Below, piece after piece: positions 24,096-32,810 of a DNA stretch of 64,000 nucleotides. The notes under the pieces were generated by a model, which had not been told where the DNA came from, made no database searches, and saw only the letters and a list, made by a program, of their open reading frames with translations. Both the position numbers and the translations under genes were made by a program. The DNA comes from Prochlorococcus sp. AG-355-J09 (GTDB taxonomy: Bacteria; Cyanobacteriota; Cyanobacteriia; PCC-6307; Cyanobiaceae). The DNA lies in assembly GCA_003278735.1 (NCBI GenBank), contig QCDO01000008.1, positions 1 to 64,000 on the forward strand, written 5' to 3'. Every line of letters starts with the position of its first letter. The first letter of the stretch is position 1.

Positions 24096-24905
24096 ATGAT
24101 TAAAACTAATAAAAAAATACCAAAGAATATCATTTTGTCTCTTGATAATGTTTCTATTAGCTATGGAACTTTCGAAGCAGTAAGAAATGTTTTTTTAAAT
24201 TTTAAAGCAGGAGATATAACTTCACTCATTGGTCCTTCTGGTTGTGGTAAATCCACCGTTCTTAGAGCTTTGAATAGAATGAACGATTTAATCCCTAATT
24301 GTTCGTTAAAAGGGACAGTCCTCTTTGATGGAACTAATATCTATGACAAAAGAGTAGATCCAGTTGAAGTAAGAAGAAGAATTGGAATGGTTTTTCAACA
24401 ACCTAATCCTTTTCCTAAATCTATCTACGAAAATATTGCATTTGGAGCAAGAATTAATGGCTTTACTGGAGATATGGATGAATTAGTCGAAAGTTCACTG
24501 AGAAAAGCCGCTTTATGGGACGAATGTAAGGATAAATTAAATGATAGTGGTTACTCTTTATCTGGTGGACAACAACAGAGATTATGTATTGCTAGAACCA
24601 TTGCTATTGAGCCTGAAATAATTCTCATGGATGAGCCATGCTCAGCTTTGGATCCTATCTCTACCTTGAAAATAGAAGAGACGATGCATGAACTTAAGAA
24701 GAATTACACAATAATAATCGTTACCCATAATATGCAACAGGCATTAAGAGTTAGTGATATGACAGCATTTTTTAATGCTATTGAATATGAAGATGGTGAT
24801 GGAGGAAAGGTTGGTTATCTTGCCGAATTTAATTCGACAAAGAAAATTTTTAACTCTCCAAAAGAAAAAACTACTCAGGAATACATATCTGGTAAATTTG
24901 GTTAA
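24096..24905 (+). CDS. pstB: phosphate ABC transporter ATP-binding protein PstB
   Basis: The 269-residue ATPase has Walker [10 protein letters not shown], the signature [15 protein letters not shown] and Walker [14 protein letters not shown]. The PstB-specific LNRMNDLIP and [18 protein letters not shown] stretches are present. It drives phosphate import and usually takes part in phosphate signalling to PhoR. Last gene of the operon; no clear intrinsic terminator follows. I saw no phoU next to it. Confidence 0.95.
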   Translation: MIKTNKKIPKNIILSLDNVSISYGTFEAVRNVFLNFKAGDITSLIGPSGCGKSTVLRALNRMNDLIPNCSLKGTVLFDGTNIYDKRVDPVEVRRRIGMVFQQPNPFPKSIYENIAFGARINGFTGDMDELVESSLRKAALWDECKDKLNDSGYSLSGGQQQRLCIARTIAIEPEIILMDEPCSALDPISTLKIEETMHELKKNYTIIIVTHNMQQALRVSDMTAFFNAIEYEDGDGGKVGYLAEFNSTKKIFNSPKEKTTQEYISGKFG

Positions 24906-25012
24906 TGTTCAATTTTTACTAATAAAAGAAAGATTTTTACCTTTAAGACAAGAAAGGGGTAGACAAACAGTATAAATACCTATATAGTTATTTCGAATTA
25001 GTAAGTTTATCT

Positions 25013-25102
25013 TTGAAAAACTACCCTTTTCTACCTTTCTTGATTTTTGCAGGGGCTCTTATAACAACTGCAACAATAGGTTTGCCAGTATTTACTTCAT
25101 AA
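25013..25102 (+). CDS. possible 29-residue membrane peptide
   Basis: A TTG start would give MKNYPFLPFLIFAGALITTATIGLPVFTS in two parts (MKNYPFLPFLIFAGAL and ITTATIGLPVFTS): one hydrophobic span with a basic start, similar in size to tiny photosystem or b6f subunits but matching none I know. There is no good ribosome-binding site and no ATG. Speculative. Confidence 0.25.
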   Translation: MKNYPFLPFLIFAGALITTATIGLPVFTS

Positions 25103-25132
25103 TTTAAGAGTATTTCTATTTCAGGTAATCTT

Positions 25133-25288
25133 ATGTTTTCAATAATAAATAAAGAATTAATTGGAAGTCCTCATAAAACTTTAATTGAGGGAAATTTATT
25201 TGACTTTATTAAAAAAAGAGAGAATATGAATCTGTGTGGGAGTGAAAAATCTGTATTAAAACCATTTTTAAAAGTGGTTAATTTCTAA
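25133..25288 (+). CDS. possible small protein of unknown function
   Basis: The ATG at 25133 opens a 51-residue frame (MFSIINKELIGSPHKTLIEG at the start, one Cys, basic C-terminus). AGG precedes the start at a fair distance. No signal peptide. It ends ten bases before the next small gene, so both may share a transcript. Not recognised. Confidence 0.35.
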   Translation: MFSIINKELIGSPHKTLIEGNLFDFIKKRENMNLCGSEKSVLKPFLKVVNF

Positions 25289-25298
25289 TTTATTTATC

Positions 25299-25445
25299 AT
25301 GGATAAAACTAAAGAACAGTTAGAAAAATTAAGAGAAGTAGCAGAAGCATCTCTTACAAAAACGGATGAACTTCAAAAAGTTCTTGCTCAAATTGAAGCT
25401 TTAATGTCTAGAGAAGAATCACAAACATTATCAAAGAAGAAATAA
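25299..25445 (+). CDS. small helical coiled-coil protein
   Basis: This 48-residue frame is almost entirely heptad-like helix (EQLEKLREVAEASLTKTDEL, QKVLAQIEALMSREES) with charged ends, a pattern typical of short coiled-coil proteins that are common and conserved in marine picocyanobacteria. No signal peptide or Cys. Family not assigned. It follows the previous small gene by ten bases. Confidence 0.5.
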   Translation: MDKTKEQLEKLREVAEASLTKTDELQKVLAQIEALMSREESQTLSKKK

Positions 25446-25504
25446 TTATTTAAAAAAAATAATTCGGTTTTGTACTTTTAATTACACCTATACAATTCCA
25501 TCGT

Positions 25505-25598
25505 AGTTATTAATTGGGTATGCAGAACCCGTTCCAAAGTTTTCTGTTAGGTCTCTAGGTCTTACCTTCTTTAAGTAAAAGACCTCTTTAATTTTTTT
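25505..25598 (+). ncRNA. candidate small RNA with terminator
   Basis: No gene lies between 25446 and 25628. Within it GGGT/ACCC (25516-25530) forms a short hairpin. AGGTCTT (25557-25563) pairs with AAGACCT (25579-25585) and is followed by a T-rich tract with seven consecutive T, a terminator-like structure on the plus strand. The direct repeat AGGTCTCT/AGGTCTTA precedes it. This fits a short sRNA with a Rho-independent end, but it could be only the terminator of the small genes upstream. Confidence 0.35.
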
Positions 25599-25628
25599 GT
25601 TTTTATTATATTTTTATAACCTTCTTAT

Positions 25629-25931
25629 TTAGTTGATTACTTTATAGATTTCTTTCAAGCAGACATTTACATCAAAAGATTCAGTATTTATAACTTCTAA
25701 TCCTGTTTTTTCTGTAACTTCAACAGTTGCATTGCATTCGTCTTGTTTAAGAGCCATATAACTTGGCTTTATGTCTTCTATATCTAATTCAACACTTGAT
25801 TCAGCATCTTCCTTATATTGTTCCATTACTAATGTAAGTGCCTCTATCTCAACGGAAAAATTATCATTTGCTTTTGCTACAAATGGAATTACAAGAAATG
25901 GAAATAAAATCAAGGTTATTAATTTTTTCAT
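25629..25931 (-). CDS. secreted protein of unknown function
   Basis: The 100-residue product has a signal peptide (MKKLITLILFPFLVIPFVAKA). The mature domain is acidic, with two Cys (DECNATVEV and VNVCLKEI) that could form a disulfide. It is probably periplasmic. The family is not recognised. It stands alone on the reverse strand, with 205 bases of featureless A+T-rich DNA between it and the repair cassette. Confidence 0.55.
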   Translation of the reverse strand: MKKLITLILFPFLVIPFVAKANDNFSVEIEALTLVMEQYKEDAESSVELDIEDIKPSYMALKQDECNATVEVTEKTGLEVINTESFDVNVCLKEIYKVIN

Positions 25932-26136
25932 TTCTATAAAAGGTGTTTATTTTTTTTATAACGTAGATTGTCTGCTAAGGAAAGGGTCATTAGCTGTATA
26001 AATGTTTTATGATTTACTCTTACTTGAAAAACAGAATATTAGATACAAAATAACTGATAAAAAAACTAAACGAGACTTTTAAGTATAAATTGGCATATCT
26101 AAATGAAAAATTTAAGTCACTTCAATAGGATTTTTC

Positions 26137-26787
26137 TTAAGATTTTATTTCGATAATTTCTTCCTCAGAAACAATTGCCCATTTTTTAAATGAATTTTTG
26201 CAGGGATATCCTCCTGTTAAGTCTCCAAATGCAGGTAAAAATAAAGTATTTTTTGTATTATCCATTGCAAAGCACCTAAATGATAATTTATCTCCATTGT
26301 TTTTTATATAGATTTTTGGATGATAATGTCCACAAATATTTAAGGTTTTATTGTTTTCTAAATTAACTGGCTCATGGCTAAAAGTAATATTTTTTGTTTT
26401 TCTAATATCAGAAATTTTTATATTTTTAATATCACAACCTACATCGTGATTTCCTAGGACTAGTTCAATGTTAGTTTTTAGTAGTTCAGGAAGATCCTCG
26501 ACTTTTTTTTGAAGAGTTTTATCTATTGAATATTTGCTATGGAACAAATCTCCTAATATTAATAACTTTTCAGGACTATATCTTTTTACTATTTTTTTTA
26601 TTCTTGCAAAATTATTTTTATCTGAATTATTAGTAAGAGGTATACCATTTTGCTGAAAATACTCAGCTTTCCCAAGATGAATATCGCATATTAACAACTC
26701 TTTTGTTTCCGGTAGAAATAACGCTCTTGAAGGAAGCATCTCTAACAATGTATCTTCCCAACAAAATTTAAAAGAACTTTTTTTCAT
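26137..26787 (-). CDS. pdeM: ligase-associated DNA damage response endonuclease PdeM
   Basis: The 216-residue calcineurin-like metallophosphoesterase shows the metal motifs in order: CDIHLGK, LGDLFHS, LGNHD and CGHYHPK. These coordinate two metals. The PdeM/MPE family cuts single-stranded DNA and is found beside an Lhr-like helicase, a ligase and an MBL-fold nuclease, exactly the neighbours here. It begins directly after the helicase stop, last in the four-gene operon. Confidence 0.85.
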   Translation of the reverse strand: MKKSSFKFCWEDTLLEMLPSRALFLPETKELLICDIHLGKAEYFQQNGIPLTNNSDKNNFARIKKIVKRYSPEKLLILGDLFHSKYSIDKTLQKKVEDLPELLKTNIELVLGNHDVGCDIKNIKISDIRKTKNITFSHEPVNLENNKTLNICGHYHPKIYIKNNGDKLSFRCFAMDNTKNTLFLPAFGDLTGGYPCKNSFKKWAIVSEEEIIEIKS

Positions 26788-29277
26788 TTAATCACTATAT
26801 TTTTTTATAAGTTTTTCTACTCTTTTTTCTATTGGTTCATTGCTTAAAGTATTTTTAAGTCTTTCAACTAGTAAAGGGAAAGCAAAAGGAGTTGGAGTTT
26901 TTATCTCGTTTAGTATCATTTTTAAATTTTTTAATCTTCCTAATGATCTAGATATTCTTTTATTTTCTAATTGATATTCTTTAACTTCTTGATGCGATTG
27001 TTTTATCAAAAGATGGCCTTCTTCATATTTAGTAAAGACATCGTAGAAAAGACTTGAACTTATTTGAAGTTGGGAAGAAGTTTTTGTTTTGGTTGGATTA
27101 TTTTGATTTACTAGTCCACTTATTTGGGCAATATTTTTAAATCTACGTTTTGTTAATTCTGAAAAATTAATTGCATTTTCTAGATCTTCTTCTAATTTTT
27201 TGTTATTCAAAAAGTAATCAGCTTCTTTTTTTATTATGGAAAAATCATAATCTTCTGCAGTAGTTAAGCTGAATCCAAAATCATTAGCAGTAATACTAAA
27301 TGTAGATTGTTTTAATTTTGCCAATCTCAAAGCCCATAAAAATGCAATTCCTTCATTTACAAATTTGCCATCAAGTGTAAAAACAAAAAGATTTGATAAA
27401 TCCTTTGTTTTATATATTTCTATGAGGAATTCATCTTTCTTTGGAATTTTTGAAAGAACTTTTTGTTTCTTCAATATTGGGCGTAATGAATTGAGTTCAG
27501 GATTTAAGCAATCATAATTTTCTAGTTCGTTGCATATATCTATTTCTTTTCTCAAACTCTCACAAAGTAGATCAGAAATTGCCATTTGACCTCCAACCCA
27601 TGCAGGAATTAGAGAACTTTTTTTTGTTGATTTTTTAACGTATAAAATCATATCTCTTATTCTTACAAATTGAAGCATTTTGCCAGCAAAGTAAAATGTA
27701 TCTCCGGGAGTTAATTTTGAAGCAAAATTCTCCTCTAAATTACCTAAAGATTTACCTTTGATATATTTGACATTCACAAATTTGTCACTTGTAATTGTCC
27801 CAATATTGAACTTATGCATTCTTATTAAAGATTTGTCTTTTACAAAATATTTAAAGTTTTCATTATTATTTTGTGATTCTTCTTTAACTATCTTTTTATA
27901 TTTTGGGTATGCTTTAAGACATTTTCCTCCATATTCTAAAAAGTCAAGACACCAATTCCAATCTTTATCTTTTAAGTTTCTATAACTCCAGCAATTTTTA
28001 ATTCTTTCTTTTTCTATTTTCGGATCAAAGCCATTTCCACATGCCAAACTTATTAGATGTTGTAGAAGCACATCATAAGATAATTCAGGAAGTCTAATTT
28101 CCTCAGATATACCACTTTTTATTATTCTTCTCATTGCGCTAATCTCTAATAATTCTAAAGAATTAGTAGGCATAAAAATTATTTTTGATTTTCCACCTGG
28201 TCTATGAGCACTTCTTCCCGCTCTTTGGATAAGTCTAGCTAAATTCTTTGCACTACCAATTTGAACTATTTGATCTACAGGTTGGAAGTCAACTCCCAAA
28301 TCTAACGAGCTGGTGCAGACTACCCATTTTATTAATCCGTCTTTAACTCCTTCTTCAACTCTTTTTCTATCTTCTTTATCCAGGGAGCCGTGATGAAGTG
28401 CAATTTTGTCTTCCATCTCTGGGAGAAAAAATTTAAGACATTGATACCATCTTTCAGATTGATTTCTAGTATTGGTGAATAATAAGGTGCTTTTATTTTT
28501 ATCTAGGATTTTTAATAGTGAAGAATGACTTCTAATCCCAAGATGCCCACTCCATGGAAAGGTAGTTTCCTCCTCTGGTAAAACACTTATAATTTCGATC
28601 TCTTTTTGAATATTTGTACTTATAATTTTGGGTTTAATAGCGCTCATCCCAACTATTGCTCTTGCTGCTTCCTCAATATTTCCAATAGTTGCAGACATTG
28701 CCCAAATTTGTAAATTTTTTATATTACCTCTTAGCCAACTTAAAGATAACTCGCACTGGTTTCCTCTTTTACTACCCATCAATTCATGCCATTCGTCAAT
28801 AATTATTGATGACAACTCCTTGAACAGATTATTAGATTCTTTATTAGAAAGTAAAAGAGATAAAGACTCTGGAGTGGTAATAAGAATATTAGGTGGTTTA
28901 GCAAGTTGCTTTTTCTTTTCATATGGGGTTGTATCCCCGTTCCTAATTTCAACAGTAATTTCTGTATTAAAATGCAAAGCTGCTAATTGTATGGAATTTT
29001 TTAGATCTCTACTTAGTGCTTTTAAAGGGGTTATTAATAATATGTTTACACTTTTATTATTTTTGGGATCTTCAATCTTTGATAGAGGTCCCATTAATGC
29101 AGCATAAGTTTTGCCGCATCCAGTAGGGACTTGTATTATTCCACTCTCTCCATTTAAAAATGCTTCCCAACATTTGATCTGATAGGGTAGTGGCTCCAAT
29201 CCATTTATGGAGAAAAACTGTTTAATTTTAGAAATTAAATTATTTTGCTTATTATTTTTCGTAATATTTTTCATCAT
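26788..29277 (-). CDS. ligase-associated Lhr-like DEXH-box helicase
   Basis: This 829-residue superfamily 2 helicase has Walker A VPTGCGKTYAA (about 50-60), a DEWH box (IIDEWHELMGSKRG), the motif III SAT, and motif VI QRAGRSAHRPGG, followed by the long C-terminal region of the Lhr-core type. The enzyme would unwind DNA or RNA:DNA 3' to 5' during repair. It overlaps the ligase stop by four bases and is followed at once by pdeM, so the proteins are made together. Confidence 0.88.
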   Translation of the reverse strand: MMKNITKNNKQNNLISKIKQFFSINGLEPLPYQIKCWEAFLNGESGIIQVPTGCGKTYAALMGPLSKIEDPKNNKSVNILLITPLKALSRDLKNSIQLAALHFNTEITVEIRNGDTTPYEKKKQLAKPPNILITTPESLSLLLSNKESNNLFKELSSIIIDEWHELMGSKRGNQCELSLSWLRGNIKNLQIWAMSATIGNIEEAARAIVGMSAIKPKIISTNIQKEIEIISVLPEEETTFPWSGHLGIRSHSSLLKILDKNKSTLLFTNTRNQSERWYQCLKFFLPEMEDKIALHHGSLDKEDRKRVEEGVKDGLIKWVVCTSSLDLGVDFQPVDQIVQIGSAKNLARLIQRAGRSAHRPGGKSKIIFMPTNSLELLEISAMRRIIKSGISEEIRLPELSYDVLLQHLISLACGNGFDPKIEKERIKNCWSYRNLKDKDWNWCLDFLEYGGKCLKAYPKYKKIVKEESQNNNENFKYFVKDKSLIRMHKFNIGTITSDKFVNVKYIKGKSLGNLEENFASKLTPGDTFYFAGKMLQFVRIRDMILYVKKSTKKSSLIPAWVGGQMAISDLLCESLRKEIDICNELENYDCLNPELNSLRPILKKQKVLSKIPKKDEFLIEIYKTKDLSNLFVFTLDGKFVNEGIAFLWALRLAKLKQSTFSITANDFGFSLTTAEDYDFSIIKKEADYFLNNKKLEEDLENAINFSELTKRRFKNIAQISGLVNQNNPTKTKTSSQLQISSSLFYDVFTKYEEGHLLIKQSHQEVKEYQLENKRISRSLGRLKNLKMILNEIKTPTPFAFPLLVERLKNTLSNEPIEKRVEKLIKKYSD

Positions 29278-30911
29278 ATTTTTTTCATTAGTTCATAAGC
29301 ATTCTCTAGGCTATCTGCATCATTAATTTTTTTATCTTTTCTCCATTTTGTTATTCTTGGAAATCGTACTGCTATGCCTGACTTATGACGTTTAGAAATT
29401 TGTATTTTTTCAAATGATATTTCGAATACCATTTCTGGTTTTAACGATCGAACAGGGCCAAATTTTTCTATTGTATTTCTTCTTATCCATCTATCTAGCT
29501 CTTTAATCTCAATATTCGTTAAACCAGAATATGCACTTGCAAATTTAATTAATTCTTTGTCTTTCCATAATGCAAAACTGTAATCTGTATACAGACCAGC
29601 TCTTCTACCGCTACCGCCCTTAGCGTAAATTAGAACAGCATCCAGTTGCATAGGATCAACTTTATATTTCCACCAAATACCTTTCTTTCTACCAGAGGAG
29701 TATATAGAAGTCTTTTTCTTAATTATTAATCCTTCAGTATTATTTTCTCGAGATTTTTCCTTATAAGTTAGAGCATCAGGCCAATCTTTAGGAAAGATTA
29801 AATCACATAGTTTGAAAATATCAGAGATATTATTCTCAGTTTTAATTTGCCATTTTGAAAAATATTTTTCTAACTCAATTCTTCTATTTTCTAATTTAAT
29901 TTCTCTTATATCTCTCCCATTAATCTCTAAAAGATCATAAGCAATAAAAATAATTGGATATTTTATTTGGATTAATCTAGTAGGAGACTTTCTATTTATT
30001 CTTTTTTGAAGTAAGGAAAAATCAAAGGCAATTTGTTCTTTAAAATTCCAAACTAATAATTCACCATCAAGAACAAAATCATCTTTTATATGTGACATTT
30101 TATCTACTAACTCTGGGAAAGATTCATTTACTAATTCTTGTCCTCTTGTCCATAAGGAAACATTGCCTGATCTTTTAATTAATTGCATCCTTATACCGTC
30201 GTATTTCCATTCAAATTGAAAATCATTTATTGAATTTTTGAAAATTTTATCTTCAATAGTATTTGCTAGAAGAAATGGAAATGGTTTGGAATTTAACTCT
30301 TGAAGATTGATATTCTTGTTAATTAAAAATTCATATGAATCAATTGAAGGTTTAAAATCACCCATCAACCTATGAGAAATAATCTCTTCCTCAATATTAA
30401 TTAGTTTTGATATTGATTTTGTGATTAATCCGATAGATACTCCTACTCTAAAAGTTCCTGTAAGAATTTTATTAAAAATTAGATGGTTATCTTCAGGCAA
30501 TGTTTCCCAAAGATTTTTAATTTCTAAATTTTTCTCCTCCTCATTAAGTTTTGATAATGCAGGTAATGTTTCGCTTAGTAATTCATTGAGACTTATATTT
30601 GATAATTTCTTTTTTCTAGAAATAGTTTTATTTTTAAGTAATAAAGTTATTACCTCAGCAGAATCACCAACTTTTAAATAACATGTATCAATTAACCAAT
30701 GAGGATATTCATATATTTGAGAAAAAAGATTTTTTAAATATCTTCCACTAATAAATCTCTTATTATTTTTTCCAGTTAGTAAATATATTGCCCATGAATT
30801 ATCTATTGGATCATTAGATAAAAAATAATTCTTTAAAACTTCAATTTTACTATTTGTACTATTAATTGAATCTAGATCACCAAATAATTCTGAAAACTTT
30901 TTTAAGCTCAT
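29274..30911 (-). CDS. ATP-dependent DNA ligase of the ligase-associated repair cassette
   Basis: The 545-residue ATP-dependent ligase has the adenylation motif EWKYDGIRMQL with Lys236, the downstream FVLDGELLVW and GLIIKKKTSIYSSGRK nucleotidyl-transferase motifs and a C-terminal OB-fold region. It has an N-terminal ligase domain of about 200 residues. It is not the replicative NAD-dependent LigA. It is likely to seal nicks during repair together with the helicase and two nucleases. Start follows the exonuclease stop by two bases. Confidence 0.88.
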   Translation of the reverse strand: MSLKKFSELFGDLDSINSTNSKIEVLKNYFLSNDPIDNSWAIYLLTGKNNKRFISGRYLKNLFSQIYEYPHWLIDTCYLKVGDSAEVITLLLKNKTISRKKKLSNISLNELLSETLPALSKLNEEEKNLEIKNLWETLPEDNHLIFNKILTGTFRVGVSIGLITKSISKLINIEEEIISHRLMGDFKPSIDSYEFLINKNINLQELNSKPFPFLLANTIEDKIFKNSINDFQFEWKYDGIRMQLIKRSGNVSLWTRGQELVNESFPELVDKMSHIKDDFVLDGELLVWNFKEQIAFDFSLLQKRINRKSPTRLIQIKYPIIFIAYDLLEINGRDIREIKLENRRIELEKYFSKWQIKTENNISDIFKLCDLIFPKDWPDALTYKEKSRENNTEGLIIKKKTSIYSSGRKKGIWWKYKVDPMQLDAVLIYAKGGSGRRAGLYTDYSFALWKDKELIKFASAYSGLTNIEIKELDRWIRRNTIEKFGPVRSLKPEMVFEISFEKIQISKRHKSGIAVRFPRITKWRKDKKINDADSLENAYELMKKI

Positions 30912-30913
30912 AT

Positions 30914-31900
30914 TTATTTACCGAATAAAAGGACATTTATTGATTCTTTTTCAACTAAATATTTACTTAATGCTTCACTATCTCCATGATGAAAAAACAC
31001 ATTTTTTGCTTCAGACTTTTTTACTACTTCCAGAATCCCATCCCAATCCGCGTGATCAGAGATTGAGAATCCTTTATCATATCCTGATCTTTTTCTTAGA
31101 GCTCTTATTGACATCCATCCACTCGCGAAAGCTGTTTGAATGTTTTTGAAATTTTTTAAATATGAACCCTTACTTAAAGATGGCGGTAATAATATTAGAC
31201 TTCCTTTAAGTTCATCTATCTTTTTTTTATTTTCAATTTTTATAGTATCTTTAATATCAATTCCAAGTTCCCTATAAATATTGTTCATTTTGTGAATACT
31301 GCCATGGGAGTAAATATTACCTTTAAAATTTGTTTGACTAATTTCGTTTAACAATCTCTGAGCTTTTCCAAGTGAATAGCAGAAAAGTAAAGAAGTTTTT
31401 TCTGGGGAATTAGTTATCCATTTTGAAATATCATTTGCTATTTTATTAGATTGATCCCACTTAAATATTGGTAAACCAAAAGTACATTCGCTTATTAAAT
31501 AATCAGTTTTTACTATTTCATATTGTTTACAAGTCTGATCTTTTTGAAGCTTAAAGTCACCTGAAATTAACCATTTTTCTTCAGCAAAAATAAACCTTAT
31601 TTGACTAGATCCAAGAATGTGACCGGATGGATGAAAAGAAATATTAATACCATTTATCTTAAATTCTTCTCCATATTCAAAAGTCTTAATTTTGATATTA
31701 TCTCCAACTCTTTCTTTAAGAAGTATCGCAGTTTCCTTAGTAGAAATGTATTCTTCACAGCCAAATGTAAAGTGATCAAAATGAGCATGAGTTATTAATG
31801 CCTTTTTTACTGGCTTGCTTGGATCAATCCAAATATCAGCAAGTTCACAATAAAGATTTCCATCTTTATATCTAATTAAATATTCTTGTTTAGTTCTCAA
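30914..31900 (-). CDS. ligase-associated MBL-fold DNA exonuclease
   Basis: The 328-residue protein has a metallo-beta-lactamase fold with HAHFDH (His38, His40, Asp42, His43), FHPSGHILGSSQ, SGDFK and a C-terminal SDHADWDG/FFHHGD pair typical of the beta-CASP-like nucleases. It should be a DNA exonuclease that prepares ends for ligation. First gene of the cassette; the 137-residue gene at 31936 lies 35 bases upstream on the same strand and may be co-transcribed. Confidence 0.85.
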   Translation of the reverse strand: MRTKQEYLIRYKDGNLYCELADIWIDPSKPVKKALITHAHFDHFTFGCEEYISTKETAILLKERVGDNIKIKTFEYGEEFKINGINISFHPSGHILGSSQIRFIFAEEKWLISGDFKLQKDQTCKQYEIVKTDYLISECTFGLPIFKWDQSNKIANDISKWITNSPEKTSLLFCYSLGKAQRLLNEISQTNFKGNIYSHGSIHKMNNIYRELGIDIKDTIKIENKKKIDELKGSLILLPPSLSKGSYLKNFKNIQTAFASGWMSIRALRKRSGYDKGFSISDHADWDGILEVVKKSEAKNVFFHHGDSEALSKYLVEKESINVLLFGK

Positions 31901-31935
31901 AACTACATCTCTTACAATGAAGTTAATTTAGCTAA

Positions 31936-32349
31936 TTATGCCCACGCTTGTTTTGATAAAGCTATGGCTGAAATTGTTAGTAAAGCAATAACTACAAATT
32001 TGTTACTCCAATTAATCATGAATGAACTAATTTTGTTGAAAGAAACTCTATTAGATGGCAAAATCTTTTTATTATTCATAATGTGATGATTTTCATTATT
32101 TTTTAAGTAATTTAAATTTTTAATCTGATTTATTAATTTAGATTCGCAAGTTGAGAGTTTTTCTACTTGATTTAATAATTCAATATCTGCTGGCCTTAAT
32201 AAAGAATTTAATTCTTTAATTTGTCTTTTGTTTTTGATAAGAAATTCATTAACTATCTCATCTGTCCCTAACCCCTTCTTTATATTTAAAAGAATATCAT
32301 CTCTTTCCCAGGATTTTTCAAGAGAATTTAAAATTTTGCTTATGCTCAT
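31936..32349 (-). CDS. C-terminally anchored protein of unknown function
   Basis: The 137-residue protein has a helical, charged N-terminal part of about 85 residues and one membrane segment close to the C-terminus (FVVIALLTISAIALSKQAWA), a tail-anchor arrangement. It is not recognised. It lies immediately upstream of the repair cassette on the same strand, so it may be transcribed with it, but its sequence gives no link to DNA repair. Confidence 0.55.
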   Translation of the reverse strand: MSISKILNSLEKSWERDDILLNIKKGLGTDEIVNEFLIKNKRQIKELNSLLRPADIELLNQVEKLSTCESKLINQIKNLNYLKNNENHHIMNNKKILPSNRVSFNKISSFMINWSNKFVVIALLTISAIALSKQAWA

Positions 32350-32432
32350 TTTAAGTATTTTTACTTATGATAAATTATTATTTTTTTCTACTGTGGCTTA
32401 TTCCTTTAAGTATTTAAAAAAATTATTTTTAT

Positions 32433-32714
32433 TTAAGATTTACGAATAAGTCTGTTAGCAAAATATTTTAGCTTTACCTTTTCTACAATTTTTTTAGAAC
32501 TACTTTTAGTTTTAACTTTATTTAAATTGATCACTTCATCTGACACATTTTTGCCCGTTTCAAAATAAATTTTAATTTTTTCTAATTCTTCTTTATTTAA
32601 TCTTTTTGTTGCACCTTTTGCATTAATTCCAAGTTTCTTGCAGGCTAATAATATTCTATTACTTTCTACATTAAGATCTTTGGCAATACTGAAAATAGGA
32701 GTGTTGATAGACAT
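32433..32714 (-). CDS. orphan IF-2 N-terminal-domain protein
   Basis: The first 50 residues match the IF-2 N-terminal (IF2_N) helical domain (IFSIAKDLNVESNRILLACKKLGI, taken as IFSIAKDLNVESNRILL and ACKKLGINAKG). The rest is basic and probably disordered. No GTPase domain follows, so it is a free-standing 93-residue version. IF2_N binds ribosome or RNA in other proteins, so a ribosome-associated role is possible. It is an isolated gene. Confidence 0.6.
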   Translation of the reverse strand: MSINTPIFSIAKDLNVESNRILLACKKLGINAKGATKRLNKEELEKIKIYFETGKNVSDEVINLNKVKTKSSSKKIVEKVKLKYFANRLIRKS

Positions 32715-32810
32715 TATTTTCTTTACTATGAAATTTATTATTTATAGTATATTTATAAGTTAGAAATTAAATATATTTTTAATTATTATTAATTTTAAAA
32801 ACTTTTTTAA

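Noticed and set aside
28628..29107. 159-residue frame antisense to the helicase gene
   Set aside because: Shadow of conserved helicase motifs; composition unlike a real protein.
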